Source of the DNA: an uncultured Bacillota bacterium
GTDB taxonomy: Bacteria; Bacillota_I; Bacilli_A; RF39; UBA660
Direction: 5' to 3'
Assembly: GCA_958428295.1 (NCBI GenBank)
Contig: CAUAFL010000004.1
Span: 38,157-102,156 of the forward strand
Length of the DNA: 64,000 nt
Both the position numbers and the translations under genes were made by a program. Shown here in pieces: positions 1-7,622 of this stretch (its first letter is position 1; each line of letters starts with the position of its first letter). A model generated the notes under the pieces. That model did not search any database, was not told where the DNA came from, and saw only the letters and a program-made list of their open reading frames with translations.

Positions 1-111
1 TATAACAGAAATTTTGAATTTAATAATATAACAAGAGCATATAGTTGGTATGATATATACTATAAAATTAAAAATATAAAGGAGAACAAAAATGATATTA
101 GCAATAATTGA
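1..111 (+). CDS. Possible C-terminal end of an unidentified protein (partial)
   Basis: Frame 1 is open from the left edge to a TGA at 109-111 and overlaps the start of the next gene by 20 bases. The tail contains ITRAYSWYDIYYKI, which loosely resembles the C-terminal helix of some GT4 glycosyltransferases. With only 36 residues no family can be assigned. The overlap suggests translational coupling to the amidotransferase gene. It could also be a chance open frame. Confidence 0.3.
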   Translation, partial: YNRNFEFNNITRAYSWYDIYYKIKNIKENKNDISNN

Positions 112-742
112 GAGAATTGAAAATGTAAAGGCAGAAGAACCTTTTAACTGCAGATATTATTTAACTAGACATTATAAAGAGATATTTGATAAATTAAATA
201 TTTTATTATTCCCAATTGTTTCAGATAAAAACTTAGAAAAAGTATGTGAGATTTGTGATGGACTTATTGTAACGGGTAGTTGTATTGATATACCACCACA
301 TTATTATAATGAAAAACCTATTCTAGAAAAAAATTATGATATTGATGAATTTAGATTAGATAAAGCAGCCATTGAATTATTTTCTAATGCTAATAAACCT
401 ATTTTAGGAATATGTGGAGGTCTTCAGTCTATAAATGTTTATTTTGGTGGAACCTTAAATCAAAAAGTAAATAATCACGATTTAAAAGATAAATTACATA
501 AAGTAAATATTAGTGAAAATACATTTTTACGAGATGTTTATAATAAAGACATAAATATAAATTCATTTCATAAACAATCTATTAAGGATACTGCAAATGG
601 ATTCACCATTTCAGCTATAGCTGAAGATGGTACTATTGAAGCAATAGAAAAAAACAATATTGTTGCAGTTCAATGGCATCCTGAGCAAATGGGAGATTTA
701 TTATTTTTTAAAAATTTTATAAATACATTTTTTAAAAAATAA
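92..742 (+). CDS. Class I glutamine amidotransferase (peptidase C26 type)
   Basis: This 216-residue protein has the class I amidotransferase fold signatures. The nucleophile elbow is GICGG (Cys near residue 108), and the C-terminal catalytic pair is in VAVQWHPEQ. C26 enzymes such as PuuD hydrolyse gamma-glutamyl amides, and relatives serve in nucleotide or surface-sugar modification. The usual GICRG elbow is GICGG here. AAGGAG lies 7 bases before the ATG. Codon use (AGA for Arg, ATA for Ile) is more AT-biased than in the chromosomal genes further right and matches the genes at 3957 and 4875, so all three may be one cargo cluster. The substrate is unknown. Confidence 0.8.
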   Translation: MILAIIERIENVKAEEPFNCRYYLTRHYKEIFDKLNILLFPIVSDKNLEKVCEICDGLIVTGSCIDIPPHYYNEKPILEKNYDIDEFRLDKAAIELFSNANKPILGICGGLQSINVYFGGTLNQKVNNHDLKDKLHKVNISENTFLRDVYNKDININSFHKQSIKDTANGFTISAIAEDGTIEAIEKNNIVAVQWHPEQMGDLLFFKNFINTFFKK

Positions 743-754
743 AGGGTATGGGAT

Positions 755-824
755 TTCCCATAAAAAGAAAACGTGCGGGAGTAGGTTTTCAGTGCTGGCT
801 AGGACATAAAAGCAGGTTTGTCCT
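755..824. other. Short intergenic region with two small dyads
   Basis: Between the amidotransferase and the minus-strand element A genes lie a 6-bp dyad (ATGGGA/TCCCAT, about 750-763) and another (AGGACA at 801-806, TGTCCT at 819-824, overlapping the TnpV stop). They could be weak terminators or part of the element A end. Neither has a convincing T-run directly after it. Confidence 0.3.
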
Positions 825-1186
825 CACACATTTTCTGTATAAATCAGTTCCTTTAAGATGATTCCTTCTGCTATATTTTTATAATTATTCATCAGTTTTA
901 CCCATTCAAGTTGATTGATTTCTTTATTCTTTTCAGATAGTAATTTATCTGAATTTTTATACTGCTCCATTAAAATATTTAACTTGGTTTCTGCTTCATT
1001 ACTAACTGAAACAAGATGATTTGTTAGTTCATTTGTCATTAAAAGTGTTATATAAAGTGCTTTATTATTTTCTTTTAGAAAGCGTAATCTTAAGTATCCA
1101 TACTTGTTAATTTTTCCATAATTTTGTATTTTTATTGTTAAGTTAGGTAATAAATAATCACCAACTTTAGTATAATTTAACTCCAT
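824..1186 (-). CDS. tnpV: TnpV family transposon-encoded protein
   Basis: This 120-residue protein starts with the Y-x-(K/R)-V-G-D-Y-x-L-P-N pattern of TnpV. It continues with a conserved basic stretch (GYLRLRFLKE) and ends with EWVKLMNN..AEGIILKELIY, typical of TnpV proteins in Tn4451-like elements that use large serine recombinases. Its molecular role is not established. It lies 3 bases downstream of the small ORF at 1190-1432 and two genes after the recombinase, so it is probably in the same minus-strand operon. The ATG is preceded by a weak GAGAGAGA purine stretch. Confidence 0.8.
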   Translation of the reverse strand: MELNYTKVGDYLLPNLTIKIQNYGKINKYGYLRLRFLKENNKALYITLLMTNELTNHLVSVSNEAETKLNILMEQYKNSDKLLSEKNKEINQLEWVKLMNNYKNIAEGIILKELIYTENV

Positions 1187-1189
1187 TTT

Positions 1190-1432
1190 TTATCTCTCTC
1201 TTTCTTTGTTTTTAATATAATTTTCATAAAAATCTACTGCTTTTGTTTTGGAATTGTATTTAAAATATCCCACATCATTGTTTTTATCAATAAGCTTTAT
1301 AGTAACTCTATCTAGTAAATATAGACTTACTTCATTAGTATTAAAATGCTCTTTTAGATAAGCAAGTACTTTAAATTGTTCTATGGTATCTACTTGATTT
1401 TTGATAATATTTTCTTTGTTAAGAAGTTGCAT
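1190..1432 (-). CDS. Hypothetical 80-residue protein of element A
   Basis: The start is the ATG at 1432, inside the last codons of the recombinase gene (overlap 14 bases), which suggests translational coupling. An upstream in-frame ATG exists but lies deeper inside the recombinase. The protein has a helical N-terminal half and a YLLDRVTIKLID..DVGYFKY segment. I do not recognise the family. Its place between recombinase and TnpV suggests an accessory of excision or transfer, but that rests on position only. Confidence 0.6.
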   Translation of the reverse strand: MQLLNKENIIKNQVDTIEQFKVLAYLKEHFNTNEVSLYLLDRVTIKLIDKNNDVGYFKYNSKTKAVDFYENYIKNKERER

Positions 1433-3278
1433 GGTCACGGGTTCCTTCCAAAGCTTTTGCTTTTGGTTTAGTTGGATTATAAGTAACAATTCCGTATTTT
1501 GTATCAATATCTTCTTTCTTGATAGGTGATTTTGTTGTACTTTTTGTAGATGATATTGGTAATATTCTTATAATCTTTTCGTTCTTTTTAGGGATAAATT
1601 CACCAATAACGTTCCCTGTTTCTTCATCAATTTTTTCATAGATTTGGTAAAATCTTGTTTCATAATGTTCATTTAGTCTATCTAAATATTCTTGTACTTG
1701 CTCATCACTAATATTGCCCGTGCCTATCATTACATCTTCTTTTCCATTAATTTCACAAGGTACTAATACATCTAGAATTCCTTTGCCAAATAATTTGGCT
1801 AACATATCTACAAAACTCTTTCTGAAGTTAATTTTTTCAATATGCAGTTCATTATTACTATCTTTTGTAATAATAACTGATTCTACTAATTTGGAAATAA
1901 ACTCTTGTTTTTCTTCTTTTGATTTACTTTCCCAATTGGCTTTCACAACACTATTTAAAGTATCTAGTCTTATCATAGTTTCTCTCTCAATATCACGATC
2001 TGCCATTAATTGTTGTGGTGAAAAAGTCATATTATCTAAATCAAGGCTTTCATTTTTCTTTTGTTCTAATAATTCAAGTTTTTCTTCAATAAGTCTATAA
2101 TCTTCAGAAAAATCTTCCATTTCAACAATACCACTCATATAGGCTTTTTTAATACGTTCTTTCTGTTTTTCTAGTTGCTGTATCTCTTTATCTATCTCAT
2201 CCGTTTTTGTTGGTTTGTGATCGGCTAAAATAGGTAAGAAATACTTTTTAACTGCCATATCATACTCAACCATATCATAAATAAAGTTTGATAATAATTC
2301 TTCAATTTTATCTTCACGATAATTAATGTGACACTTCTCACAAGTATAATACATATATTTTCTTTTTTTACCACCAAAACCTTTACATTTCATAATTCTA
2401 TGGCAATTCGGACATTCAAGTTTTTGAAAGAATAAATAAACTCTATCTCTCGTATAAGTCCTTTGATTTTTCTCTTTTTGAAGTTGGCATTCTTCCCATA
2501 CTGCTCTTGATATAATAGGCTCTACCACATTCATATAAGTAATAGGCTCAATCTTTTCTTTTTTAGCAATTCTTTTATATTGTTCATAATCGCCCATATA
2601 GATTTTGTTATCAATAATCTTTTGAATCGTAGTATCTTTCCAATGTTTAGGGTTTAATAACTTTTCTTCATTGAAAATATTAGAAATAGTTTGAAAACTT
2701 TTACCCTCAAGATACATTTTAAAAATTCGCTCAATGACTGGTTTCATTGTTTCATCAATAATTGTTTTCTTATTACCGTCTTTCTTATAGCCAAGTGGTA
2801 AAACCCCTGGCAAATGTCCCGATTTAATGGCTCCATTTAAGCCAAATTTTGTTCTTTCAGATACGATTTCAATTTCTAGTTGTGATAATACGGTAAGCAT
2901 TCTAACAAAGAATCTTCCATTAGCAGTAGAGGTATTTACATCATCTCTATCGCATACTAGATAACAATTATATTGTTCTAATTGAGTTATCAATTCTTCT
3001 AAATCACGAACGGAACGGGTAACTCTATCTAGTTTGTAAGCGACAATATAATTGATTTTTCCTTTCTTCATATCCGACATCATTTCTTGAAATGCTGGTC
3101 TATGTTCCATATCTTTGACTGATATTCCTGCATCTTCATAGATTTTAAATACTTCATATCCTTTAAAAGAACATAATTGTAATAGTTTTTCTTTTTGTTC
3201 TCCTAAAGAAAATCCTTCTCGTGCTTGATCTTCTGTTGAAACACGAATATAAACTGCTGCGATACTCCTTTCATTATC
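1419..3278 (-). CDS. Large serine recombinase (site-specific integrase) of element A
   Basis: This 619-residue protein has the resolvase N-terminal domain (residues ~5-150) with catalytic Ser in YIRVSTEDQAREGFSL, plus YKLDRVTRS and the SERTKFGL helix. A recombinase domain follows (~165-270), then a zinc ribbon (CPNCHRIM...CEKC, ~295-325) and a long coiled coil rich in Glu/Lys (~370-410). These enzymes integrate and excise elements between attP and attB without tRNA homology. The ATG at 3278 has AAAGGAG 10 bases upstream; an upstream ATG at 3290 is too close to that site. Relative of the second recombinase at 9126. Confidence 0.93.
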   Translation of the reverse strand, partial: DNERSIAAVYIRVSTEDQAREGFSLGEQKEKLLQLCSFKGYEVFKIYEDAGISVKDMEHRPAFQEMMSDMKKGKINYIVAYKLDRVTRSVRDLEELITQLEQYNCYLVCDRDDVNTSTANGRFFVRMLTVLSQLEIEIVSERTKFGLNGAIKSGHLPGVLPLGYKKDGNKKTIIDETMKPVIERIFKMYLEGKSFQTISNIFNEEKLLNPKHWKDTTIQKIIDNKIYMGDYEQYKRIAKKEKIEPITYMNVVEPIISRAVWEECQLQKEKNQRTYTRDRVYLFFQKLECPNCHRIMKCKGFGGKKRKYMYYTCEKCHINYREDKIEELLSNFIYDMVEYDMAVKKYFLPILADHKPTKTDEIDKEIQQLEKQKERIKKAYMSGIVEMEDFSEDYRLIEEKLELLEQKKNESLDLDNMTFSPQQLMADRDIERETMIRLDTLNSVVKANWESKSKEEKQEFISKLVESVIITKDSNNELHIEKINFRKSFVDMLAKLFGKGILDVLVPCEINGKEDVMIGTGNISDEQVQEYLDRLNEHYETRFYQIYEKIDEETGNVIGEFIPKKNEKIIRILPISSTKSTTKSPIKKEDIDTKYGIVTYNPTKPKAKALEGTRDHATS

Positions 3279-3323
3279 CATAATTATCATTCTCCTTTCT
3301 CTTTTGGAATAGTGAAAGGCACC

Positions 3324-3351
3324 AAAAAAGGTGTCACATAACAAGGACACC
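3324..3351 (-). terminator. Hairpin with T-run between the 90-residue gene and recombinase A
   Basis: Reading the minus strand, GGTGTC and GACACC (3346-3351 and 3330-3335 on plus) form a perfect 6-bp stem with a 10-base loop, followed by six T. A competing partner, GGTGCC (3318-3323), lies just after the T-run and could pair with the 3' arm. The hairpin lies in the leader of the recombinase gene, so it can end the upstream transcript or act as an attenuator. Confidence 0.5.
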
Positions 3352-3357
3352 TGTAAT

Positions 3358-3392
3358 ATATTGATTTTTTACACACCAAAATAAATCAATAT
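3358..3392. repeat. 10-bp inverted repeat upstream of recombinase A
   Basis: ATATTGATTT at 3358-3367 is matched by AAATCAATAT at 3383-3392 with a 15-base loop. It lies in the 137-base gap between the 90-residue gene and the recombinase start. It could be an operator or a recombinase-related site; no T-run follows. Confidence 0.45.
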
Positions 3393-3415
3393 TGTGGGAG
3401 TAAGTAACTCTCCAA

Positions 3416-3688
3416 TTAATGCCTTGCTATGTACTCTGATAATTCAGACAATGGGATTTTATTCTTTAGGTTTCCCAAGTAAAAATATGTTTGTTCATTG
3501 AAGAATAAGTATAATTTATCATCAATGATGACTTTGTGTGGTTCCACATAAGCGATATTCGTGTGTTCCACAATTCGTAAACAACCTTCAATTACTTGAT
3601 AGGGTCGATTACTAAATTTGCAAGACCATTTAATTTTGGATTTGAGTTCATCACTCATATTGATTTTTTTCTTAACTATTTTAATCAT
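3416..3688 (-). CDS. Leader-gene protein of recombinase A (EPHKVII family, unknown function)
   Basis: This 90-residue protein of unknown family has a basic, helical N-terminus followed by a beta-rich half containing YVEPHKVII and NLKNKIPLSELSEYI. The 91-residue protein at 11252 shares EPH(K/R)VII and NL.NKI..SEL..Y and sits in the same place upstream of the other serine recombinase. I infer a small DNA-binding or recombination-accessory protein, possibly a directionality factor; nothing in the sequence proves this. AAAGGATTGG precedes the ATG. An intrinsic hairpin lies 50 bases upstream. Confidence 0.7.
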   Translation of the reverse strand: MIKIVKKKINMSDELKSKIKWSCKFSNRPYQVIEGCLRIVEHTNIAYVEPHKVIIDDKLYLFFNEQTYFYLGNLKNKIPLSELSEYIARH

Positions 3689-3737
3689 ATCACACCAATC
3701 CTTTCTTTGCTAGTTTTGTCAAATATTTTTAATCGAC

Positions 3738-3766
3738 AAAAAAATCAACATATTTCAGTTGATTTT
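3738..3766 (-). terminator. Leader hairpin upstream of the 90-residue gene
   Basis: On the minus strand AAAATCAAC and GTTGATTTT form a 9-bp stem with an 8-base loop, followed by a run of seven T. No minus-strand gene lies upstream within reach, so this is a terminator in a leader or an insulating end signal. The gene at 11252 has a matching hairpin at 11568-11592. Confidence 0.6.
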
Positions 3767-3817
3767 CTAACAAACGTCACATTGGTGCGACGATTTTACC
3801 TTTTGGAGCGAATGGCG

Positions 3818-3829
3818 TAGATATCTACA
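3818..3829. repeat. Perfect 12-bp palindrome GTAGATATCTAC
   Basis: A perfect palindrome lies in the gap between the divergent element A leader gene and the Ppx-like gene. It may be an operator or the centre of the recombinase attachment site. The rest of the gap (3767-3956) holds AT-rich short repeats such as GATATTTTATCA and the RBS of the next gene. Confidence 0.35.
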
Positions 3830-3956
3830 ACTTTTTCACTTCTTAACGATTTGATATATAAAATATCAATCACTAATGATATTTTATCACAAATTTGCCA
3901 TTATGTCTCGAAAAATGTGTGATTTTATAGTAAAATATCATATAGGAGTTGATAAT

Positions 3957-4853
3957 ATGCAAAATTATTATATTGATCTTGGTTCATCAACAATAAAGGT
4001 TTATTGTTATGAAAATAAGTTAAGACTTATAGAAGAACATTCAATTTATTTTAAAAATGACTTTGATGCAGAAAAAGGTATAAGCGAAAGTAATTTAAAA
4101 GAACTATGTGATTATTTCGAAGAAATAAAGGATAAATATGATTTAAAGTATTATAATACACAGATTTTTGTTACTGGTATTTTTAGAAACTTAATACAAG
4201 AAAGAAAACAAGATTTAGTAAAATTATTTAATGATAAGTTTGACCTGAATTTTAACATTATTAGTCATGGTATTGAAAACTATTATTTAGCAAAAGCTAT
4301 GGAAAATGATTACAATAATAAGAAAGTTTTAATAATTAATATGGGTGGTAAAACTACTGAATTAGTAACTTTTGTAGGAACTAAAATAACTGATACTAAA
4401 AATTTAACCATTGGTGTTGCTGATTTATTAAATAACTTTAGTAATGTTAATGAAAAATATAGTGGCGATACTGTCGAAGAAATGGAAAAATTCGTAGCTG
4501 AAAGACTATTTGATATTGAATTAGATAAAGATTATGATTGTGCAATATTTACAGGTGGCGAAGAAAGATTTGAATTATTAACAGGATTTAATTTAGTAGA
4601 TAATACTTTATTTGATGATAATATTCATAAATATATGTTAAGTTTAGAAGATTATATTAAAGGTACTGAAAAAGTATTTAATGATATTTCACTTGAAGAA
4701 TTATATGCTTTAATGCCTTTAAATCCTAAATGGATGGATGGTGCAAGAAGTGGTGCAATCATACCTTTAGTTTTATTTAAAATGGCAAATGTAAAATGGA
4801 TTATTCCATCTGATTTGAATTTAATAAATGGTGTAATTAATGATTTAAAATAG
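3957..4853 (+). CDS. Ppx/GppA-like ASKHA-fold phosphatase or ATPase
   Basis: This 298-residue protein carries the actin-like (ASKHA) signatures of the Ppx/GppA family: phosphate loop 1 YIDLGSSTIKVY, the Ppx region TGIFRNL.. followed by ISHGIENYYLAKAM (equivalent to ISG-EEA with the likely catalytic Glu), phosphate loop 2 INMGGKTTEL, and the distal AIFTGGEERF. Family members hydrolyse polyphosphate or the 5'-phosphate of pppGpp. The ATG at 3957 has AGGAG 8 bases upstream; an in-frame upstream ATG lacks a site. It is 21 bases ahead of the PurA-like gene on the same strand, which suggests a shared nucleotide-phosphate substrate. Confidence 0.75.
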   Translation: MQNYYIDLGSSTIKVYCYENKLRLIEEHSIYFKNDFDAEKGISESNLKELCDYFEEIKDKYDLKYYNTQIFVTGIFRNLIQERKQDLVKLFNDKFDLNFNIISHGIENYYLAKAMENDYNNKKVLIINMGGKTTELVTFVGTKITDTKNLTIGVADLLNNFSNVNEKYSGDTVEEMEKFVAERLFDIELDKDYDCAIFTGGEERFELLTGFNLVDNTLFDDNIHKYMLSLEDYIKGTEKVFNDISLEELYALMPLNPKWMDGARSGAIIPLVLFKMANVKWIIPSDLNLINGVINDLK

Positions 4854-4874
4854 ATTTATCTGAGGGGGTAAGGA

Positions 4875-6248
4875 ATGATTAAGAATGTAATATCTGTAAT
4901 AGATGGTGAAGCTGGAAGTTGTGGTAAAGCTAAAGTAATTGGTGAAATAGCAACTGATGAATCTATTAAGCTGGGAGCTTCTGTTACGAATTGTATGCCA
5001 AATGCAGGACATACTTTTGTTGATGAAAAAGGAATTGCTACTATTTTTAGAAACATACCTGTATCATCAGTTAATCCAGATACTGAATTATTTATTGGAC
5101 CAGGATCTGCAATTGATATGGAAGTATTTAAAGAAGAGTATGAGCAAGTAAGAAAATATTTAGGAGATAGAAAAATATATGTTCATGAAATGGTTCCTTT
5201 GATTGATGAAAGACACAAACAATATGAAAGAGAACATATTAAAAGCGGTTCAACATTTAAAGGATGTGGAGCAGTCACTCAAGAAAAGGTTATCAGAGAT
5301 AAAAAACTAGAATTTTTCAAATTGTTTGAAAATGCTGTTGTTTGTTCTAATAATGAATGGCTAGAAAGATTATATAGTCATCTTGATAATCCATCTGAAT
5401 ATGTAATATTAGAAGGTGCTCAAGGTTGTGATTTAGATTTAAATCATAGTGGAAATTATCCTTTTGTTACGAGTAGAAATGTCTCAACTTCTCAATTACT
5501 AGCTGATTCAGGAATATCACCAGAAAGATTACTTCAAACGATTATGGTAATTCGACCTTTCCCAATAAGAATAAGCAATATTACTAAGGCAGGAGAATTT
5601 ATTTATACAGGTGGTTATGGCAAAGGTGAAGAACTTACATGGACACAAATTAATTTAGCATCTATGTATGGAAATTATCCTTGTAATGGTGATGTAGAAT
5701 GTTTACCTTATAATATTAATTTAAATCGTGTAAAAAAATTAATTAGTCAGTGTCCTGAAATATATTTAAAACAATTATTTGGTAATGATTTTAGAAATAT
5801 AAAAGTTAGTGATTTAAAGATATTACAAATATTGGAACTTGAAAGATTAGTATATAAATCAAAAGGATTTAGTGACTATGAATCTCATTTTTTAGAATCA
5901 GGAATGTTTGATAAAGATTTCCCAAATAATACTATATTTGATCAATCTGAACAAACATCTGTGACTAAAATGGAGAGAAGAGTATTTGACTTAGATATTT
6001 CTAAACTTAAAACTAATTGCCGTATTAATACTCCATCAAGGTTATATTTAAATTTCTTTCAACATTTAGGATTAGACTATAAAGGCGAAATAGGTAACTA
6101 TAATGATTATTATTTTAATAGATATTTAAGAGAATATTTTAGTTGGCTTGAAGGTGAAACTAATGTTGAAATATCTGCATTAGGAACTGGTGCTAGAAAT
6201 GGCGAGCGAATACTTAAGAAAAGTTTAATAAAAGAAATAAAAAAGTAA
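4875..6248 (+). CDS. Adenylosuccinate synthetase homologue with PurZ-like active site
   Basis: This 457-residue protein has the PurA-family features in order: a P-loop-like N-terminal GEAGSCGKAK, the NAGHT catalytic-His motif, EGAQGCDLDLNHSGNYPFVTS, a QTSVTKMERR segment at the position of the Asp-binding TTGRRRR loop, and the C-terminal ALGTGARNGER. PurA joins aspartate to IMP using GTP. The PurA WGDEGKGK box is AGSCGKAK here, so the general-base Asp becomes Ser. The same change is known in phage PurZ, which uses dGMP to make 2-amino-dA precursors. The protein is longer than typical PurZ, so the substrate may differ. GAGGGGG precedes the ATG. Confidence 0.8.
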   Translation: MIKNVISVIDGEAGSCGKAKVIGEIATDESIKLGASVTNCMPNAGHTFVDEKGIATIFRNIPVSSVNPDTELFIGPGSAIDMEVFKEEYEQVRKYLGDRKIYVHEMVPLIDERHKQYEREHIKSGSTFKGCGAVTQEKVIRDKKLEFFKLFENAVVCSNNEWLERLYSHLDNPSEYVILEGAQGCDLDLNHSGNYPFVTSRNVSTSQLLADSGISPERLLQTIMVIRPFPIRISNITKAGEFIYTGGYGKGEELTWTQINLASMYGNYPCNGDVECLPYNINLNRVKKLISQCPEIYLKQLFGNDFRNIKVSDLKILQILELERLVYKSKGFSDYESHFLESGMFDKDFPNNTIFDQSEQTSVTKMERRVFDLDISKLKTNCRINTPSRLYLNFFQHLGLDYKGEIGNYNDYYFNRYLREYFSWLEGETNVEISALGTGARNGERILKKSLIKEIKK

Positions 6249-6299
6249 TTTTATAAATTATTTGAAGCATAATATATAATGTAGTATTATTTCCATGGT

Positions 6300-6328
6300 T
6301 TGACAATGTCTATAAAATATGCTACAAT
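6300..6328 (+). promoter_or_regulatory. Near-consensus sigma-A promoter
   Basis: TTGACA (6300-6305), a 17-base spacer and TACAAT (6323-6328). No ORF follows on the plus strand before the terminator at 6366-6400. Confidence 0.8.
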
Positions 6329-6334
6329 TTAATT

Positions 6335-6402
6335 AGTTCAGTTGCCAAGATGCAATTAGAGCACTAAGACCGTTATGATTTTTCATAACGGTCTTTGCTT
6401 TT
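6335..6402 (+). ncRNA. Candidate small RNA of about 65 nt
   Basis: A strong promoter starts transcription near 6335 and a strong intrinsic terminator ends it near 6400. The product is about 30 bases of unpaired leader (containing GCCAAGATGCAATTAG) plus a 13-bp hairpin. No credible coding sequence fits. It ends exactly at the 3' end of the converging 157-residue gene. It could be a trans-acting or antisense regulator of element B, or a boundary signal; no Rfam family is recognised. Confidence 0.55.
6366..6402 (+). terminator. Strong intrinsic terminator
   Basis: AAGACCGTTATGA (6366-6378) pairs perfectly with TCATAACGGTCTT (6383-6395) over a TTTT loop, followed by TGCTTTTT. It has no T-run in the minus direction, so it serves the plus strand. 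Confidence 0.85.
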
Positions 6403-6875
6403 TATAATTCTACTTTAAAATTATTATAATCTTTCAATTTGGAATTTAAATATCTGTTACTAGATATATAAAATCCTGTTATAAATAGCATATACTCCAC
6501 TTTGTCTTTAATAATTATAATATATTTTTCCTTTTCTAGTAACAAGTGATATGCACCATCTTTAAAATATATCTTAATTTCATTTTTGTGTGGACCATTA
6601 TTATTGAACTCATCAATAATTGCTTTGGGCCATCTTATTCTTGAACATCTTTCAAAGTCTGGTGATTTTCTTTCATGCCCTAAAATCAAATGATTAAATC
6701 CATCGATTTTATCATTTAGTAAAGGCTTTTTAGTTACTTCTAGTCTTTTATTTAAAAATGTATTTTTATGATCTACAAAATCACTTATGAATATTTGATA
6801 TATCATATCTTCATATTCTTTATATTTTGAAAAATCGTTACATTCTATTAATTCTGGTAACCAATCACTTTTCAT
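6402..6875 (-). CDS. Hypothetical protein, partner of the DUF3800 protein
   Basis: This 157-residue protein has no family I can name with confidence. The middle contains IRWPKAIIDEF and a beta-rich C-terminal part with HLLLEKEKYIIIIKDK, and there is no signal peptide. The ATG overlaps the stop of the DUF3800 gene by one base (TAATG), so the two are translationally coupled and probably act together. The pair sits at the end of the element B operon, where cargo such as defence or toxin modules is often found. Function unknown. Confidence 0.65.
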   Translation of the reverse strand: MKSDWLPELIECNDFSKYKEYEDMIYQIFISDFVDHKNTFLNKRLEVTKKPLLNDKIDGFNHLILGHERKSPDFERCSRIRWPKAIIDEFNNNGPHKNEIKIYFKDGAYHLLLEKEKYIIIIKDKVEYMLFITGFYISSNRYLNSKLKDYNNFKVEL

Positions 6876-7567
6876 TATTTAGTAGGGTCCCATATGAATA
6901 TATTAAATTTATCTTTTTTATAAGGAGTATTTTGTTTCAATCCATAAATGGATTTTTGTAAAATTGTATTTATAATCTTTAATTTACTTTGATTTGTATT
7001 TAAATTTCTGTAATAATATGTTATTGCGCCAATCATTACATCTGTGAGTTGGAGGATAGTAGATTCATATGATCTTATTGGTTGCATTTTTAAAATAGTT
7101 TTTTCGTTGTCATCTACTATTTTTAATCTTAAATAATATAAAACACTTTGAAAATTTTGGTAAGAATATGAATCTTTAATATCTGCATATATATTATATG
7201 AATCGGGCTTATTAAATATATATTTTAACATATCATAATACATTTTGTGGTACCATTGATCATGTGTTTGATGGAATGTATCATGATCTAATATTTTTTT
7301 ATCACATACAATTGCTCTAAATTTTAAATCATCTTCAATAAAAAAGTATTTTATTAGTTCTTCATAAAAATCCTCTTTACTTTTTGAAACTTTGGTCCAT
7401 TTTAGTTCACAAAATTTTTTGATTTTATGCTTTTCTTTTAAATCTAAAATATATTTAGTGATTTCTTTTACTTTATTTTTAGGGCAATATATTGCTCCAA
7501 TTACCATATAATCTCCGTCTTTATCTAGCATATAACAACTTTCATCGCAATAAACATTATATTCCAT
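6875..7567 (-). CDS. DUF3800 domain protein
   Basis: This 230-residue protein starts with the DUF3800 signature YNVYCDESC and has a later QPIRSYESTILQLTDVMIGAI segment. These acidic residues fit the predicted RNase-H-like active site of DUF3800. The family is common in phages, mobile elements and defence islands, and its activity is not established. The ATG at 7567 is chosen over the TTG at 7570 because the spacing to AGGAAG is better. It is followed by a coupled 157-residue gene and lies 55 bases after the relaxase gene. Confidence 0.8.
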   Translation of the reverse strand: MEYNVYCDESCYMLDKDGDYMVIGAIYCPKNKVKEITKYILDLKEKHKIKKFCELKWTKVSKSKEDFYEELIKYFFIEDDLKFRAIVCDKKILDHDTFHQTHDQWYHKMYYDMLKYIFNKPDSYNIYADIKDSYSYQNFQSVLYYLRLKIVDDNEKTILKMQPIRSYESTILQLTDVMIGAITYYYRNLNTNQSKLKIINTILQKSIYGLKQNTPYKKDKFNIFIWDPTK

Positions 7568-7622
7568 CAAATATCACTTCCTTTTTAATAATTATAGCAA
7601 ATTGATTATAAAAAGTTAATAG

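Noticed and set aside
1714..2100. Plus-strand open frame opposite recombinase A
   Set aside because: It lies fully inside the serine recombinase, has no ribosome site, and its residues reflect the antisense of that gene.
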